Assembly (NCBI RefSeq): GCF_000739895.2
Contig: NZ_BBJS01000011.1
Location: forward strand, 39,339 to 103,338
Reading direction: 5' to 3'
DNA from: Sphingomonas paucimobilis NBRC 13935
Lineage (GTDB): Bacteria; Pseudomonadota; Alphaproteobacteria; Sphingomonadales; Sphingomonadaceae
Length of the DNA stretch: 64,000 nucleotides
Shown: positions 15,460 to 24,425 of the stretch, one piece after another
How positions within the stretch are numbered: position 1 is the first letter of the stretch
Layout of the letters: each line of letters opens with the position of its first letter
Program-made: the position numbers and the translations under genes
Notes under the pieces: generated by a model
The model's database searches: none
What the model saw: only the letters and a program-made list of their open reading frames with translations
What the model was told of the DNA's origin: nothing

Positions 15460-16509
15460 ATGGATCGGACGAGTCAGGTCATCGGCCAGTCGGGGGCCTT
15501 TCTGGACGCGCTGGAACGCGCCAGTCGTGCCGCCGCGCTCGACCGTCCCGTGCTGGTCATCGGCGAGCGGGGGACCGGCAAGGAACTGGTGGCCGAGCGT
15601 CTCCACCGCCTGAGCGGACGCTGGGACCAGCCGCTGGTCGTGATGAACTGCGCGGCGCTCCCTGAGACGCTGATCGAGGCCGAGTTGTTCGGGCATGAGG
15701 CGGGCGCCTTTACCGGCGCGACCAAGGCGCGGGCCGGGCGATTCGAGGAAGCGAGTGGCGGCACGCTGTTCCTCGACGAACTGGGTACGTTGTCGATGGC
15801 GGCGCAGGACCGGCTGCTCCGCGCGGTCGAATATGGCGAGGTGACCCGGATCGGCTCGTCGCGGCCCTTGCGGGTCGATGTCCGTATCGTCGCGGCGACC
15901 AACGAGCATCTGCCCGACAAGGTCGCCGCGCATCAGTTCCGCGCCGACCTGCTCGACCGGCTCTGTTTCGAGGTCGTCACCTTGCCGCCGCTTCGCGCGC
16001 GCAAGAGCGATATCATGCTGCTCGCCAATCATTTCGGGCGGCGCATGGCGGCGGAGATCGGTTGGGAAAGCTGGCCGGGTTTCGGTCCGGCGGCAACCGA
16101 CGCGCTGATGGAGCATCGCTGGCCCGGCAATGTCCGCGAACTGCGCAACGTCGTCGAGCGCGCCGTCTATCGTTGGGATCGCGAGGGGCCGGTCGATGCG
16201 ATCGAGATCGATCCCTTCCGCTCGCCCTATCGCCCGCAAGGCCAGTCGCCGGCAGCGGCCAAGAGCGAGAGCCCGGGGCAGGGGAGTGCGCCGGCGCCCG
16301 CGACCAATGATGGCGACGAGGTGGCGGCCTGCGATGTGGGCCCTTCCGACTTCAAGTCGCGCGTCGCCCGGTTCGAACGCGAGCTGCTGACCCGTGCCCT
16401 GGCCGAGAACCGCTTCAACCAGCGGACCACCGCCGAGGCCCTGGGACTGAGTTACGACCAGCTTCGTCACGCGCTTCGTCGCCATGATCTGATCGGAACG
16501 GTTGCGTAA
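15460..16509 (+). CDS. pspF: Phage shock operon sigma-54-dependent activator PspF
   Basis: An AAA+ enhancer-binding protein of 349 residues that remodels sigma-54 RNA polymerase. There is no N-terminal sensor domain, as in PspF. Walker A is GERGTGKE (35-42), the sigma-54 contact loop is GAFTGA (82-87), and Walker B is GGTLFLDE (100-107). A Fis-type helix-turn-helix closes the protein (FNQRTTAEALGLSYDQLRHA). The ATG at 15460 gives MDRTSQVIGQ, close to known PspF starts. It is divergent from the psp operon, and PspA should be its inhibitor. Confidence 0.93.
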   Translation: MDRTSQVIGQSGAFLDALERASRAAALDRPVLVIGERGTGKELVAERLHRLSGRWDQPLVVMNCAALPETLIEAELFGHEAGAFTGATKARAGRFEEASGGTLFLDELGTLSMAAQDRLLRAVEYGEVTRIGSSRPLRVDVRIVAATNEHLPDKVAAHQFRADLLDRLCFEVVTLPPLRARKSDIMLLANHFGRRMAAEIGWESWPGFGPAATDALMEHRWPGNVRELRNVVERAVYRWDREGPVDAIEIDPFRSPYRPQGQSPAAAKSESPGQGSAPAPATNDGDEVAACDVGPSDFKSRVARFERELLTRALAENRFNQRTTAEALGLSYDQLRHALRRHDLIGTVA

Positions 16510-16575
16510 CTCCGTTCGGGGAGCCATTTGAGGCGCCCGGCGTTGCCACAGGCAAACCCAAAAGGAGCACTTACG

Positions 16576-17187
16576 ATGGCTTTCGAACTGCCGCCCCTTC
16601 CGTACGACTATGACGCGCTGGAGCCGGTCATCTCCAAGGAGACGATGACCTTCCACCACGACAAGCATCATGCGGCCTATACCAACAAGCTGAACGAGGC
16701 GGTCGCGGCGGATGCGTCGCTTCAGGGCAAGTCGATCGAGGACATCCTCGCCACCATCTCGTCGGCACCGGCGGTCGTCCGCAACAATGGCGGCGGCTTC
16801 TGGAATCATGACTTCTTCTGGAAGATCATGACCAAGCCCGGCACGACCCAGCCCTCGGGCAAGCTCGCCGAGGCGATCGAGGCGTTCGGCGGTCTCGACA
16901 AGCTGAAGGATGAGTTCAACACCAAGGGCGCGGGCCAGTTCGGTTCGGGCTGGGCCTGGGTCATCGCGGATGCCGAGGGCAAGCTGAAGGTCACCTCGAC
17001 CCCGAACCAGGACAACCCCCTGATGGACGTCGTCGCCGACAAGGGCACGCCGATCCTGGGTAACGACGTGTGGGAGCACGCCTATTACCTGACCTATATG
17101 AACGACCGTCCGGGCTATCTGAAGGCCTGGTGGGACGTGGTGAACTGGGACGAGGCCGGTCGCCGGTACGAGGCCGCGGTGGCGTAA
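16576..17187 (+). CDS. Superoxide dismutase (Fe/Mn family, Mn-type signature)
   Basis: It converts superoxide to oxygen and hydrogen peroxide. Metal ligands are His27 (TFHHDKHH), His78 (FWNHDFFW), Asp164 and His168 (DVWEHAYY). The 203-residue length is standard. Orthologues are often labelled SodB (Fe), but the residues that separate the metals look Mn-like: glycine four positions before His78 (NGGGFWNH), and Gln145 in NQDNPL. A manganese or cambialistic enzyme is therefore likely. An AAGGAG site lies 9 bp before the ATG. Confidence 0.95.
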   Translation: MAFELPPLPYDYDALEPVISKETMTFHHDKHHAAYTNKLNEAVAADASLQGKSIEDILATISSAPAVVRNNGGGFWNHDFFWKIMTKPGTTQPSGKLAEAIEAFGGLDKLKDEFNTKGAGQFGSGWAWVIADAEGKLKVTSTPNQDNPLMDVVADKGTPILGNDVWEHAYYLTYMNDRPGYLKAWWDVVNWDEAGRRYEAAVA

Positions 17188-17214
17188 TCCCGTCACATCC
17201 GTTTCGGACAAGGG

Positions 17215-17246
17215 AAAGGGCGGCCCCGATGGGTCGCCCTTTTTCG
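17215..17246 (+). terminator. Rho-independent terminator after superoxide dismutase
   Basis: AAAGGGCG (17215-17222) pairs with CGCCCTTT (17235-17242), followed by a T-run (TTTTTCGTTT). Confidence 0.87.
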
Positions 17247-17455
17247 TTTCTTTGAGGCAAGATGATTGCCGGAATTTCCAAGCGGTTACGACTGATCGAC
17301 ATGATCGCCAGCACTTTGGCGCTCATGAAAAGAACAAATGCATTATTTAATCGGAATAGTGAGCCGACTTTCCAGCAGGTGAAAATAATTTATCCTGGCC
17401 GATAATGATGAAATGAGTCGAACATAGAAAAGTCGTTGCTGGCGGGAGGGTCAAG

Positions 17456-19192
17456 GTGGCGATCGAAATCGGAATTTCTGTTCGCGGCGGGATCGTAAGC
17501 TGCGTTGTGGCCCTTTGCGCTTCCTTGATCATGGCGCACCCCGCCTGGGCCGAGTTCGATGCGCCGATTGCCAAGGCAAATGCCGCGAGCACCAGGGTGG
17601 CGGAAAAATCTTCGGTCGCTGACGGAGAGGCCAATGAGGCATCGGACGACATAGGCAAGGACAAGACGATCATCGTCAACGGCCGGCGTCTGCCCCAGGC
17701 GGAGGCGCCGAAATGGGCGATCTGCTCGGTCATCAGCCGTCTTCCGGCCTATTCCCTGATCCTGCGCACCGCACCGGGAGCGATGCCGCCCGTGATCCAG
17801 CCCACGCGCATGCCCCGCAACCCCGACTATAAGGCACCCCCGAAGGTTCCGGTCGGTTCGCCGCTGCCTGTCTTGGGCAAGACCCGTTTCGGCATGACGA
17901 TGGGCGGTGATATCGCGCTACCGGGCGGCGACCCGTCCGTGGCGATCGAGGCGGGGGCGCTGCCGGGCGGGTTCGAAGCGACACAGCAGGGGGCCTACGC
18001 GACGGGGCTGCAAAGAGCGCGATCCTATGGCCTGGGCGCGTTGTCGGCCGATCATGCGGCGGCGCTGAACTGTCTGCAGATGTTTCGCGGCGCGAGCGAA
18101 TTGACGCAGGCGCCCCGCATGTCGGCGACGGCGCGCGATCCGTACACGGCCGCCGCCGAATATGCGATGCGCGATACCTCGCTGCCCATGGGGTTCGCCC
18201 TGTTCGATCAGGGGCGCTATGCGGAGGCATTGCCCTATTTCCGGGATGCGGCACGTCGGCTCACCGATCATAATGGCGGCGATGAGGCGGCGCTGTTTGT
18301 CGCCAAATTGCTGCTGGCGGGCTTTGGCGACGGTGATGAGAATGATCGCGCGATAAAGTCGCTGAAACGCGCGGCGCTGACCAATTATGTCGAGCGGCTG
18401 CACCGACCGGTTTTCGATCCGGACAATCCCGAAATGAACACCGCCTCGGGCGAAGCGGCCATGATGCTGGGGGCGATCTATCGTCAAGGTCTGTACGGGA
18501 CCAAGGCCGATATGGACGAGGCATGCCGCTGGTACCGGCGCGCGGCCTTTGTCGGCCACGTCGCCGCCTACAAGGCCCTGGGGGATATCCAATATTTCGG
18601 GCTGGGTATTCCACGCGATCCCAAGGCGGCATTCGCCAATTATCAGCGTGGGGCCAAGCGTCACCTTGCTGCGGCGCAGGCGGCGCTCGGCGATATGCTG
18701 GAACATGGCGATGACGGGGTGGCGGCCGATCTACCCACAGCGATTGCCTGGTATCGCGAGGCGGTGAAACATGGCGATCCGGATGCCGCCTATGCGCTCG
18801 CCCATGCCTATGACAGCGGGCGCGGCGTGCCGCTCGATCGCGAGGTGGCGTTCGGTCTGTACCGCCAGGCGGCGCTCAAGGGATCGGCCGAAGCGCGCGT
18901 CGCGGTCGGGACCTATTATCGGACGGGAACCTTCGTCGCGCGGGACGAAGCGATGGCGCGGCGTTGGTTCGAACTGGCGTCGCGCGATGGCGATCCCGAC
19001 GGGATGTTCAACTATGCCGCGCTGCTGGCCAATGGCCGGGGCGGTGACCGTGATCTGCCGCGCGCCTGGGCCTGGCTGACGCGCGCCGCCGCCCGTGGCA
19101 ATGCCGAGGCCCCTGCGGCGATCACGGCGGTCGAGGCCCGGATGACATCGACCGAGAAGGCCGCCGCTACGGAGATCAGCCGGCAGCTTTAA
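17456..19192 (+). CDS. Exported Sel1-repeat (SLR) protein
   Basis: About 578 residues with a signal peptide ending near AHPAWAEF. After a low-complexity N-terminal third containing KTIIVNGRRLP, the C-terminal half (about 260-560) is a series of Sel1-like repeats such as MLGAIYRQGLYGTKADMDEA, ALGDIQYFGLGIPRDPKAA, ALAHAYDSGRGVPLDREVA and ALLANGRGGDRDLPRA. Such repeats mediate protein contacts, often at the envelope. Start is GTG with GGGAGG 6-7 bp upstream. The roughly 200 bp before it are visibly AT-richer than the rest of the window and probably hold the promoter. No enzymatic domain was seen. Confidence 0.75.
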   Translation: MAIEIGISVRGGIVSCVVALCASLIMAHPAWAEFDAPIAKANAASTRVAEKSSVADGEANEASDDIGKDKTIIVNGRRLPQAEAPKWAICSVISRLPAYSLILRTAPGAMPPVIQPTRMPRNPDYKAPPKVPVGSPLPVLGKTRFGMTMGGDIALPGGDPSVAIEAGALPGGFEATQQGAYATGLQRARSYGLGALSADHAAALNCLQMFRGASELTQAPRMSATARDPYTAAAEYAMRDTSLPMGFALFDQGRYAEALPYFRDAARRLTDHNGGDEAALFVAKLLLAGFGDGDENDRAIKSLKRAALTNYVERLHRPVFDPDNPEMNTASGEAAMMLGAIYRQGLYGTKADMDEACRWYRRAAFVGHVAAYKALGDIQYFGLGIPRDPKAAFANYQRGAKRHLAAAQAALGDMLEHGDDGVAADLPTAIAWYREAVKHGDPDAAYALAHAYDSGRGVPLDREVAFGLYRQAALKGSAEARVAVGTYYRTGTFVARDEAMARRWFELASRDGDPDGMFNYAALLANGRGGDRDLPRAWAWLTRAAARGNAEAPAAITAVEARMTSTEKAAATEISRQL

Positions 19193-19290
19193 TTCGAGCG
19201 GGCTGGGCCCCTTCGCCATTGTCTCGCAACGCTCACAATGACGTGCCTACCCCATGTGAGCGGCGGCGAGGCCGACGCCGAGTGCCAGCC

Positions 19291-19920
19291 TTACTCCACC
19301 GGCGGTTCGTCGATCTTCACGGCTTCCGCGTTCAGCCCATGCTTCAGCAACATCGGGATGTTGGCGATGGCAAAGCCGATGGTCAGCGGCATCGCGCCCC
19401 ACAGCTTGAACCCGACCCAGAAATCCCAGGTCGAATGGCGCCAGACCACCTCGTTCAGCACCGCCATGAAGGCGAAGAAGATCGCCCAGTTGCGTGTCAG
19501 CTTGCGCCAGCCGACCGGGGTCAGGCCCGAATAGACGCTGCCCAGCACCATCTGGATCAGCGGTCGTCCCGTGACCAAGCCGAAGAACAGCAACGCCGAG
19601 AACATGGCATAGACGATGGTCGGCTTCATCTTGATGAAGCGCTCGTCGTGGAAATAGAGGGTCAGGCCGCCGAACACGACGACCAGCGCACCCGACAGCC
19701 ACAGCATCGGCGATATGCGCCCCAGCTTCACCCGACTGACGATCATCGCGATCACCGTGGCGACCATGAACGCCGCCGTCGCCACCAGCACGCGCGTCAG
19801 TGCCCCCATCGGGGCGAGGAAATTGACGGCGAAGAAGAGGACCAGCGGGCCATATTCGATCCCGGCCTTCAGCGCGGCGCCCGCTTCCTTCTGGGGGACT
19901 TCCTTCTGCGGGGCGTTCAC
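19291..19920 (-). CDS. yciB: Inner membrane septation-type protein YciB (IspA/IspZ family)
   Basis: A multi-pass inner-membrane protein of 209 residues with five or six hydrophobic helices. The family's conserved core is visible: YFHDERFIKMKPTIVYA, and NWAIFFAFMAVLNE with WVGFKLWG. YciB proteins affect envelope integrity and cell division; the exact activity is unknown. It starts at GTG with AAGGAGG upstream and overlaps the ftsY stop by 4 bp (GTGA), so it is the third gene of a mtaB-ftsY-yciB operon. Confidence 0.9.
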   Translation of the reverse strand: MNAPQKEVPQKEAGAALKAGIEYGPLVLFFAVNFLAPMGALTRVLVATAAFMVATVIAMIVSRVKLGRISPMLWLSGALVVVFGGLTLYFHDERFIKMKPTIVYAMFSALLFFGLVTGRPLIQMVLGSVYSGLTPVGWRKLTRNWAIFFAFMAVLNEVVWRHSTWDFWVGFKLWGAMPLTIGFAIANIPMLLKHGLNAEAVKIDEPPVE

Positions 19921-20852
19921 TTCCGGCCTCCTTCGATGCCGGCGATGATCCGGCTGACCTCATTGGCGTCGAACGGACGCAGGTCGGTCATGCCCTCACC
20001 GACACCGATGGCATGGATGGGCAGGCCATATTTCTCCGCCGCCGCGACCAGCACGCCGCCGCGCGCGGTGCCGTCCAGCTTGGTCATGACCAGGCCGGTG
20101 ACGCCCGCGACGTCCTTGAACACCTCGATCTGGTTGAGCGCATTCTGGCCCGTCGTCGCGTCGAGCACCAGCAGGATGTCGTGCGGCGCCTCGGGGTTCA
20201 GGCGGCCGAGCACGCGGCGGATCTTGGACAGCTCGTCCATCAGCTCGCGCTTGTTCTGAAGGCGCCCGGCGGTGTCGACGATCAGCACGTCGACGCCGGT
20301 CGCGGTCGCCTGCTTCACCGCCTCATAGACGATGCCCGCCGCGTCGCCGCCTTCCTTGCCCGATACGATCGGCACGCCGACCCGCTCGGCCCAGGTGGCG
20401 AGCTGGCCGATCGCGGCGGCGCGGAAGGTGTCGCCCGCCGCCAGCATGACGCCGTAATCCTGCTCCATGAACAGATGGGCCAGCTTGGCGATGGTCGTCG
20501 TCTTGCCCGAGCCGTTGACGCCGATGACCAGGATCACCTGCGGCCGGGGAAAGGCGTCGATCTCCAGCGGGGTGGCGACCTTGGCCAGCGCCTTCTCCAC
20601 CTCCTCGGCGACGACCAGGCGAATGCCCAGGTCTTCCATGTTCCGCTCGAAGCTGCCTTCCGACAGGCGCGTGCGGATATGACCGGCGGTTTCGGGGCCG
20701 AGGTCGGAAGCGATCAGCGCTTCCTCGATCTCGTCGAGCGTATCCTCGTCTAGCCGCGCGGTACCCAGGCCGGCGAGATTGCCGACCAGCCGGTCGGAGG
20801 TGCGACGGAAACCGCCGAGCAGCTTTTCGTGCCAGGAGGGAGAAGAACTCAT
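19917..20852 (-). CDS. ftsY: Signal recognition particle receptor FtsY
   Basis: FtsY is the membrane-associated SRP GTPase that receives Ffh-bound ribosomes for co-translational insertion. The 311-residue protein has the N domain (about 10-95) and G domain with P-loop GVNGSGKTTT, GDTFRAAAIGQL, DTAGRLQNK and TKLDGTARGG. The long acidic N-terminal A domain of E. coli is missing, as is usual in alphaproteobacteria. Its start overlaps the mtaB stop by 4 bp (ATGA). Its GTPase partner ffh lies 3.6 kb away. Confidence 0.97.
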   Translation of the reverse strand: MSSSPSWHEKLLGGFRRTSDRLVGNLAGLGTARLDEDTLDEIEEALIASDLGPETAGHIRTRLSEGSFERNMEDLGIRLVVAEEVEKALAKVATPLEIDAFPRPQVILVIGVNGSGKTTTIAKLAHLFMEQDYGVMLAAGDTFRAAAIGQLATWAERVGVPIVSGKEGGDAAGIVYEAVKQATATGVDVLIVDTAGRLQNKRELMDELSKIRRVLGRLNPEAPHDILLVLDATTGQNALNQIEVFKDVAGVTGLVMTKLDGTARGGVLVAAAEKYGLPIHAIGVGEGMTDLRPFDANEVSRIIAGIEGGRK

Positions 20853-22093
20853 ACCAATTGTCCGATCAGATGGGTTTCGGTCGCCGCCGTGACCCGAACG
20901 CGGGCGATGCGGCCCGGTTCGGTTGCGGGGGAAAAATGGATGTCTGCAAAGTCGGGCGCGTGGCCGCGCGTGCCTGGCCGTTCGACCAGTACGTCACGCG
21001 TCCCGCCGATCTGGGCCGCCAGCCAGTCGCGGCGGCGGCGCGCGGCCGCCTCGCGAAGCTTCGCGGCGCGCTCGCGGCGAAGAGGATGGGGCACTTGCGG
21101 CATTCGGGCGGCGGGCGTGCCGTCGCGCGCCGAATAGGGGAAGATATGGGCGTGCACGATCCGGCAATCGTCGATCAGCGCCAGCGTGTCGGCCGCCATC
21201 GCGTCATCCTCGGTCGGGAACCCCGCGATCAGGTCGGCGCCAATCGCGATCTCGGGCCGCGCGCTCAACATGCGCTCGACGATCGCTACCGATTGGGCAC
21301 GGCTGTGGCGGCGCTTCATTCGCTTGAGGATCAGGTCGTTGCCCGCCTGAAGCGACAGATGAAGGTGCGGCATCACCCGCGGCTCGCCCGTCACCAGCTC
21401 GAACAGCCGGTCGTCGATCTCGATCGAATCGAGCGAGGACAGGCGCAGCCGGGGCAGGGCGGGGACATGGGTCAGGATACGCTCGACCAGCAACCCGAGG
21501 CCCGGTTGGCCCGGCAGGTCATGGCCATAGCTGGTGAGATCGACGCCGGTCAGCACCACCTCCTGGTGCCCCAGCTCGACCGCGCGCGCGATGCGTTCGA
21601 TCACCAACCCGGCGGGCACCGAGCGGCTGGGCCCGCGCCCGGTCGGGATGATGCAGAAGGTACAGGCATGGTCACAGCCATTCTGGACTTCGACGAACGC
21701 CCGCGCATGGCCGGCAAAGGCGGAGACCAGATGCGGTGCGGTTTCGACCACGCGCGACAGGTCGGCGACCAGCATCGGTTCGGTCGAGGCCCAGCTTTCG
21801 GGGCGCAGCTTGTCGGCATTGCCCAACACGCGGGCGACCTCGGGCATGGCGGCGAAGCTGGTGGGATCGATCTGCGCCGCGCAGCCTGTCACGACGATCT
21901 GGGCATCGGGACGCGCCTTGGCCGCGCGGCGGATCGCGGCGCGGGTCTGCTTCACCGCTTCGTTGGTGACGGCGCAGCTATTGACGACGACCATATCCTC
22001 CCGGCCCGCGGCCAGCGCGCGGATCGTTTCGCTTTCGGCGATGTTGAGGCGACAGCCCAGACTGATGATCTCGGGCCCGGAAGGGGACGACAT
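20849..22093 (-). CDS. mtaB: tRNA t6A37 methylthiotransferase MtaB
   Basis: A radical-SAM enzyme that adds methylthio to t6A37 of tRNAs reading ANN codons. It has the N-terminal cluster-binding half (LGCRLN, NSCAVT, TGCAAQ) and the radical-SAM motif CDHACTFC, then a C-terminal TRAM-like tail. The 414-residue length is normal. The ATG at 22093 is chosen because the family starts only about 10 residues before GCRLN. The neighbouring DUF924 gene starts on the opposite strand at the same CATG, so the promoter must lie inside that gene. Confidence 0.93.
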   Translation of the reverse strand: MSSPSGPEIISLGCRLNIAESETIRALAAGREDMVVVNSCAVTNEAVKQTRAAIRRAAKARPDAQIVVTGCAAQIDPTSFAAMPEVARVLGNADKLRPESWASTEPMLVADLSRVVETAPHLVSAFAGHARAFVEVQNGCDHACTFCIIPTGRGPSRSVPAGLVIERIARAVELGHQEVVLTGVDLTSYGHDLPGQPGLGLLVERILTHVPALPRLRLSSLDSIEIDDRLFELVTGEPRVMPHLHLSLQAGNDLILKRMKRRHSRAQSVAIVERMLSARPEIAIGADLIAGFPTEDDAMAADTLALIDDCRIVHAHIFPYSARDGTPAARMPQVPHPLRRERAAKLREAAARRRRDWLAAQIGGTRDVLVERPGTRGHAPDFADIHFSPATEPGRIARVRVTAATETHLIGQLV

Positions 22094-22667
22094 GGTTGCT
22101 GATCTAGGGATGGATGAACGACGTGTCCACGCGGAGGCGCGGGACATATTGGACTTCTGGTTCTCCCTGGCACCCGAAAAGCATTTCGCCAAGGACGATG
22201 CGCTCGACCAGGTGATCGCCGAGCGGTTCGGTACGCTTCGTGATCAGGTGCTGGCGACCGAAGCGATGGGCTGGCGCGACGATCCCGATACGCTGCTGGC
22301 CGCGATCCTGCTGCTCGATCAGTTTTCGCGCAATTTGCACCGGGATTCGGCGCAGGCTTACGCCGCCGACCCGCTGGCGCTGGAGCTTTGCCTGGCGGCG
22401 ATCGATGCGGGATGGGAGTATCGCTATCCGCCCGAGCGGTTGGTCTTTGTCTATATGCCGCTGATGCATGCCGAGTCGCGCGCGATGCAGGATTTGAGCG
22501 TCGCCAAATTCGCCGAACTAGGCCGCGAGGAAAATCTGTCCTTCGCCCGCGATCATCGCGATGTCATCCGGCGCCATGGCCGTTATCCCAGCCGCAATGC
22601 CGTGCTGGGCCGGACCTCCACGCCCGAAGAACAGGAGTATCTCAGCCGGCCAGACGCGGGATGGTAG
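22092..22667 (+). CDS. DUF924 family protein
   Basis: 191 residues matching the helical DUF924 family: ILDFWFSLAPEKHFAKDD near the N-terminus, LLLDQFSRNLHRDSAQAYA, and FVYMPLMHAESRAMQ. The fold is TPR-like; the function is unknown. AGGGG lies 6 bp before the ATG at 22092; a second in-frame ATG at 22110 is possible. It diverges from mtaB with overlapping start codons, and its 3' end overlaps the convergent GGDEF/EAL gene by 26 bp. Confidence 0.85.
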   Translation: MVADLGMDERRVHAEARDILDFWFSLAPEKHFAKDDALDQVIAERFGTLRDQVLATEAMGWRDDPDTLLAAILLLDQFSRNLHRDSAQAYAADPLALELCLAAIDAGWEYRYPPERLVFVYMPLMHAESRAMQDLSVAKFAELGREENLSFARDHRDVIRRHGRYPSRNAVLGRTSTPEEQEYLSRPDAGW

Positions 22668-24210
22668 GGAAGGGGGACGATGAGGCACTCCCCGCCAGCA
22701 ACCGCTTTTCCGCCAGGAGCTGACGGACCTGCCCCAGATCCATGGGTGCCCCGTAAAACGGCCCCTGACCATGGGCGCAACCGATGATGCGCAGCCGCTC
22801 TTGGGTCTCGGCATCGCGCAGGCCCTTGGCGGCGATGGGCAGGTTCAGATTGTCGCCCAGTTGGACGATGGCGGTCACGATCTTCATCAATTCGGGATCG
22901 GCTGCCATATCGCCGATGAAGTCGGGGTCAATCCGCACCCGATCGAACGGCAAGGCACGTAAGTGCGCCAGGCTGGAATAGCCGCTGCCGAATTCGTCCA
23001 GCGCCAGGCCGATGCCCTGGTTCTTCAGGCTGACGACGATCGACTGGGCCAGCGCCATATTGGCAAACAGGGCGTTCTCGGTGATCTCGACCTCCAACCG
23101 ATGGGCGGGGAAGCCGCATTCGGTCAGCGTCTTGATGATCTTCTGCGCCAGCCAGGCATCATGGAACTGCGCGGTGGTCAACGGAAAGGAGAGGGTCAGC
23201 GACGGATCCCAGTCGCGCGCGGCGGCCATCGCCTGTCGCATCAGCGCTAGCGAGACGTCGCCGGACAGGCCGGAGGCTTCGGCAACCGGCATGAACCGTT
23301 CGGCCGTCATCGCCCCCAGGATGGGATGGTCCCAATGCGCCAGAACCTCGAACCCGGTCAGCCGGGCATTGCCCAGATCGACCTGGGGTTCGAAGCGCGG
23401 TTGGATATCGCCATTGGTCAGGGCGGCACGCAGGTCGCTGACAATCATGTTGCGCTCGGCCATGGCGGCTTCCATCGCCGGATCGAACCACAAAGGCCGT
23501 CCATCGCCACGGCTCTTGGCCGCGATCAGCGCCAGGTCGGCGCGGCGGATCAACTGGTCGATCGTCGCGGTCGTGCCCTCTACCTGCGCCAGAGCGATCG
23601 CGGCGCGGGGAGCGAACTCCTGATCGGCCAGCCGGATCGGCTGCGCGATGCGAATCGCCAGTCGCTCCGCGAGCCGGTTGATGCGGTCGCGGCCGCGGGC
23701 GTCGACCGGAATCAGGCATCCGAAGCAATCCCCCTCGAACCGCGCGACAATGGCTTCGGAGGGGGCTTCGCCGCGCAGCGTTTTGGCGACATGCTGTAAC
23801 AGGGCATCGCCCGCGGCATGGCCGAACGAACCGGCGATCGCCCGAAACCGGTCGATATCGAGCAGCAGCAGCGCGACCCCGCGCTTGCGGCCATGAGCGG
23901 CGTCGATCATCGCCTGCCCGGCGCGCTGCAACTGGGGGCGGTTGGTCAATCCGGTCAGCGCGTCGGTACGGTCGACGGGGTCGGCATCAGGGCGCTGCGC
24001 CAACGGCATCCGCCAGTAGATAACGGTCAGTGCGGCGGCGGTCAGAAACAGGATGATTTTGGCTGGCAGCACGAAGCCCAGTTGAATCAACAGGATCGCC
24101 ACGGCCACCATGAACGCGCCGCCGGCAAGTCCCAACGCGAAAAGGCGTGCCCGAACAGGCGGGGGAGCGGGGGTGTCGGGCGGCCCGTGCATAGCAAAAA
24201 GAGGTCGCAT
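22642..24210 (-). CDS. Degenerate GGDEF-EAL protein, probably without c-di-GMP turnover activity
   Basis: About 522 residues: two N-terminal membrane helices (about 20-65), a GGDEF domain and an EAL domain. The diguanylate cyclase motif reads EGDCF (about 159-163) instead of GGDEF. In the EAL domain EAL is EVL, the metal-binding Asn is lost (FPLT instead of a VNLS-like motif), DD is DE (about 405), the catalytic Lys is Arg (RIDPD), and AEG is AKG. So several metal and catalytic residues are missing. It may instead bind c-di-GMP or a protein. The start is uncertain: ATG at 24210, with TTG at 24225 or ATG at 24192 as alternatives. Confidence 0.82.
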   Translation of the reverse strand: MRPLFAMHGPPDTPAPPPVRARLFALGLAGGAFMVAVAILLIQLGFVLPAKIILFLTAAALTVIYWRMPLAQRPDADPVDRTDALTGLTNRPQLQRAGQAMIDAAHGRKRGVALLLLDIDRFRAIAGSFGHAAGDALLQHVAKTLRGEAPSEAIVARFEGDCFGCLIPVDARGRDRINRLAERLAIRIAQPIRLADQEFAPRAAIALAQVEGTTATIDQLIRRADLALIAAKSRGDGRPLWFDPAMEAAMAERNMIVSDLRAALTNGDIQPRFEPQVDLGNARLTGFEVLAHWDHPILGAMTAERFMPVAEASGLSGDVSLALMRQAMAAARDWDPSLTLSFPLTTAQFHDAWLAQKIIKTLTECGFPAHRLEVEITENALFANMALAQSIVVSLKNQGIGLALDEFGSGYSSLAHLRALPFDRVRIDPDFIGDMAADPELMKIVTAIVQLGDNLNLPIAAKGLRDAETQERLRIIGCAHGQGPFYGAPMDLGQVRQLLAEKRLLAGSASSSPFPTIPRLAG

Positions 24211-24341
24211 GTCAGGCGTGTACAAGAGGTTAATGTCGGGGCCCGACGCCCTAGACTTGCGCCGGGTTGAGTTTTGCCATAAGAGCCCTCCCCAAGTTCC
24301 GTTTCGGAATGTGAAAGTGAAGCGCCCAAGGGTGCACGCTG

Positions 24342-24371
24342 GCCGGCGAGGTTTCGCCCGCCGGCGCTTTT
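24342..24371 (+). terminator. GC-rich hairpin before ffh
   Basis: GCCGGCG (24342-24348) pairs with CGCCGGC (24359-24365), followed by GCTTTTGCG. It lies 60 bp before ffh, so it may terminate a short upstream transcript or attenuate ffh. I looked here for a 4.5S RNA and did not find its conserved loop. Confidence 0.4.
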
Positions 24372-24425
24372 GCGTTTGGCGGAATGGCGTGGGTCTTCGG
24401 GCCGGGTTTTGACGAGGTAGAGGCG

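Noticed and set aside
17247..17455. AT-richer segment as a genomic island or transfer boundary
   Set aside because: Only about 200 bp, with no repeats, integrase or tRNA nearby; a promoter region is enough to explain it.
24226..24425. Possible 4.5S (SRP) RNA before ffh
   Set aside because: The conserved GGAA tetraloop region and asymmetric loop are not present; only a GC-rich hairpin is seen.
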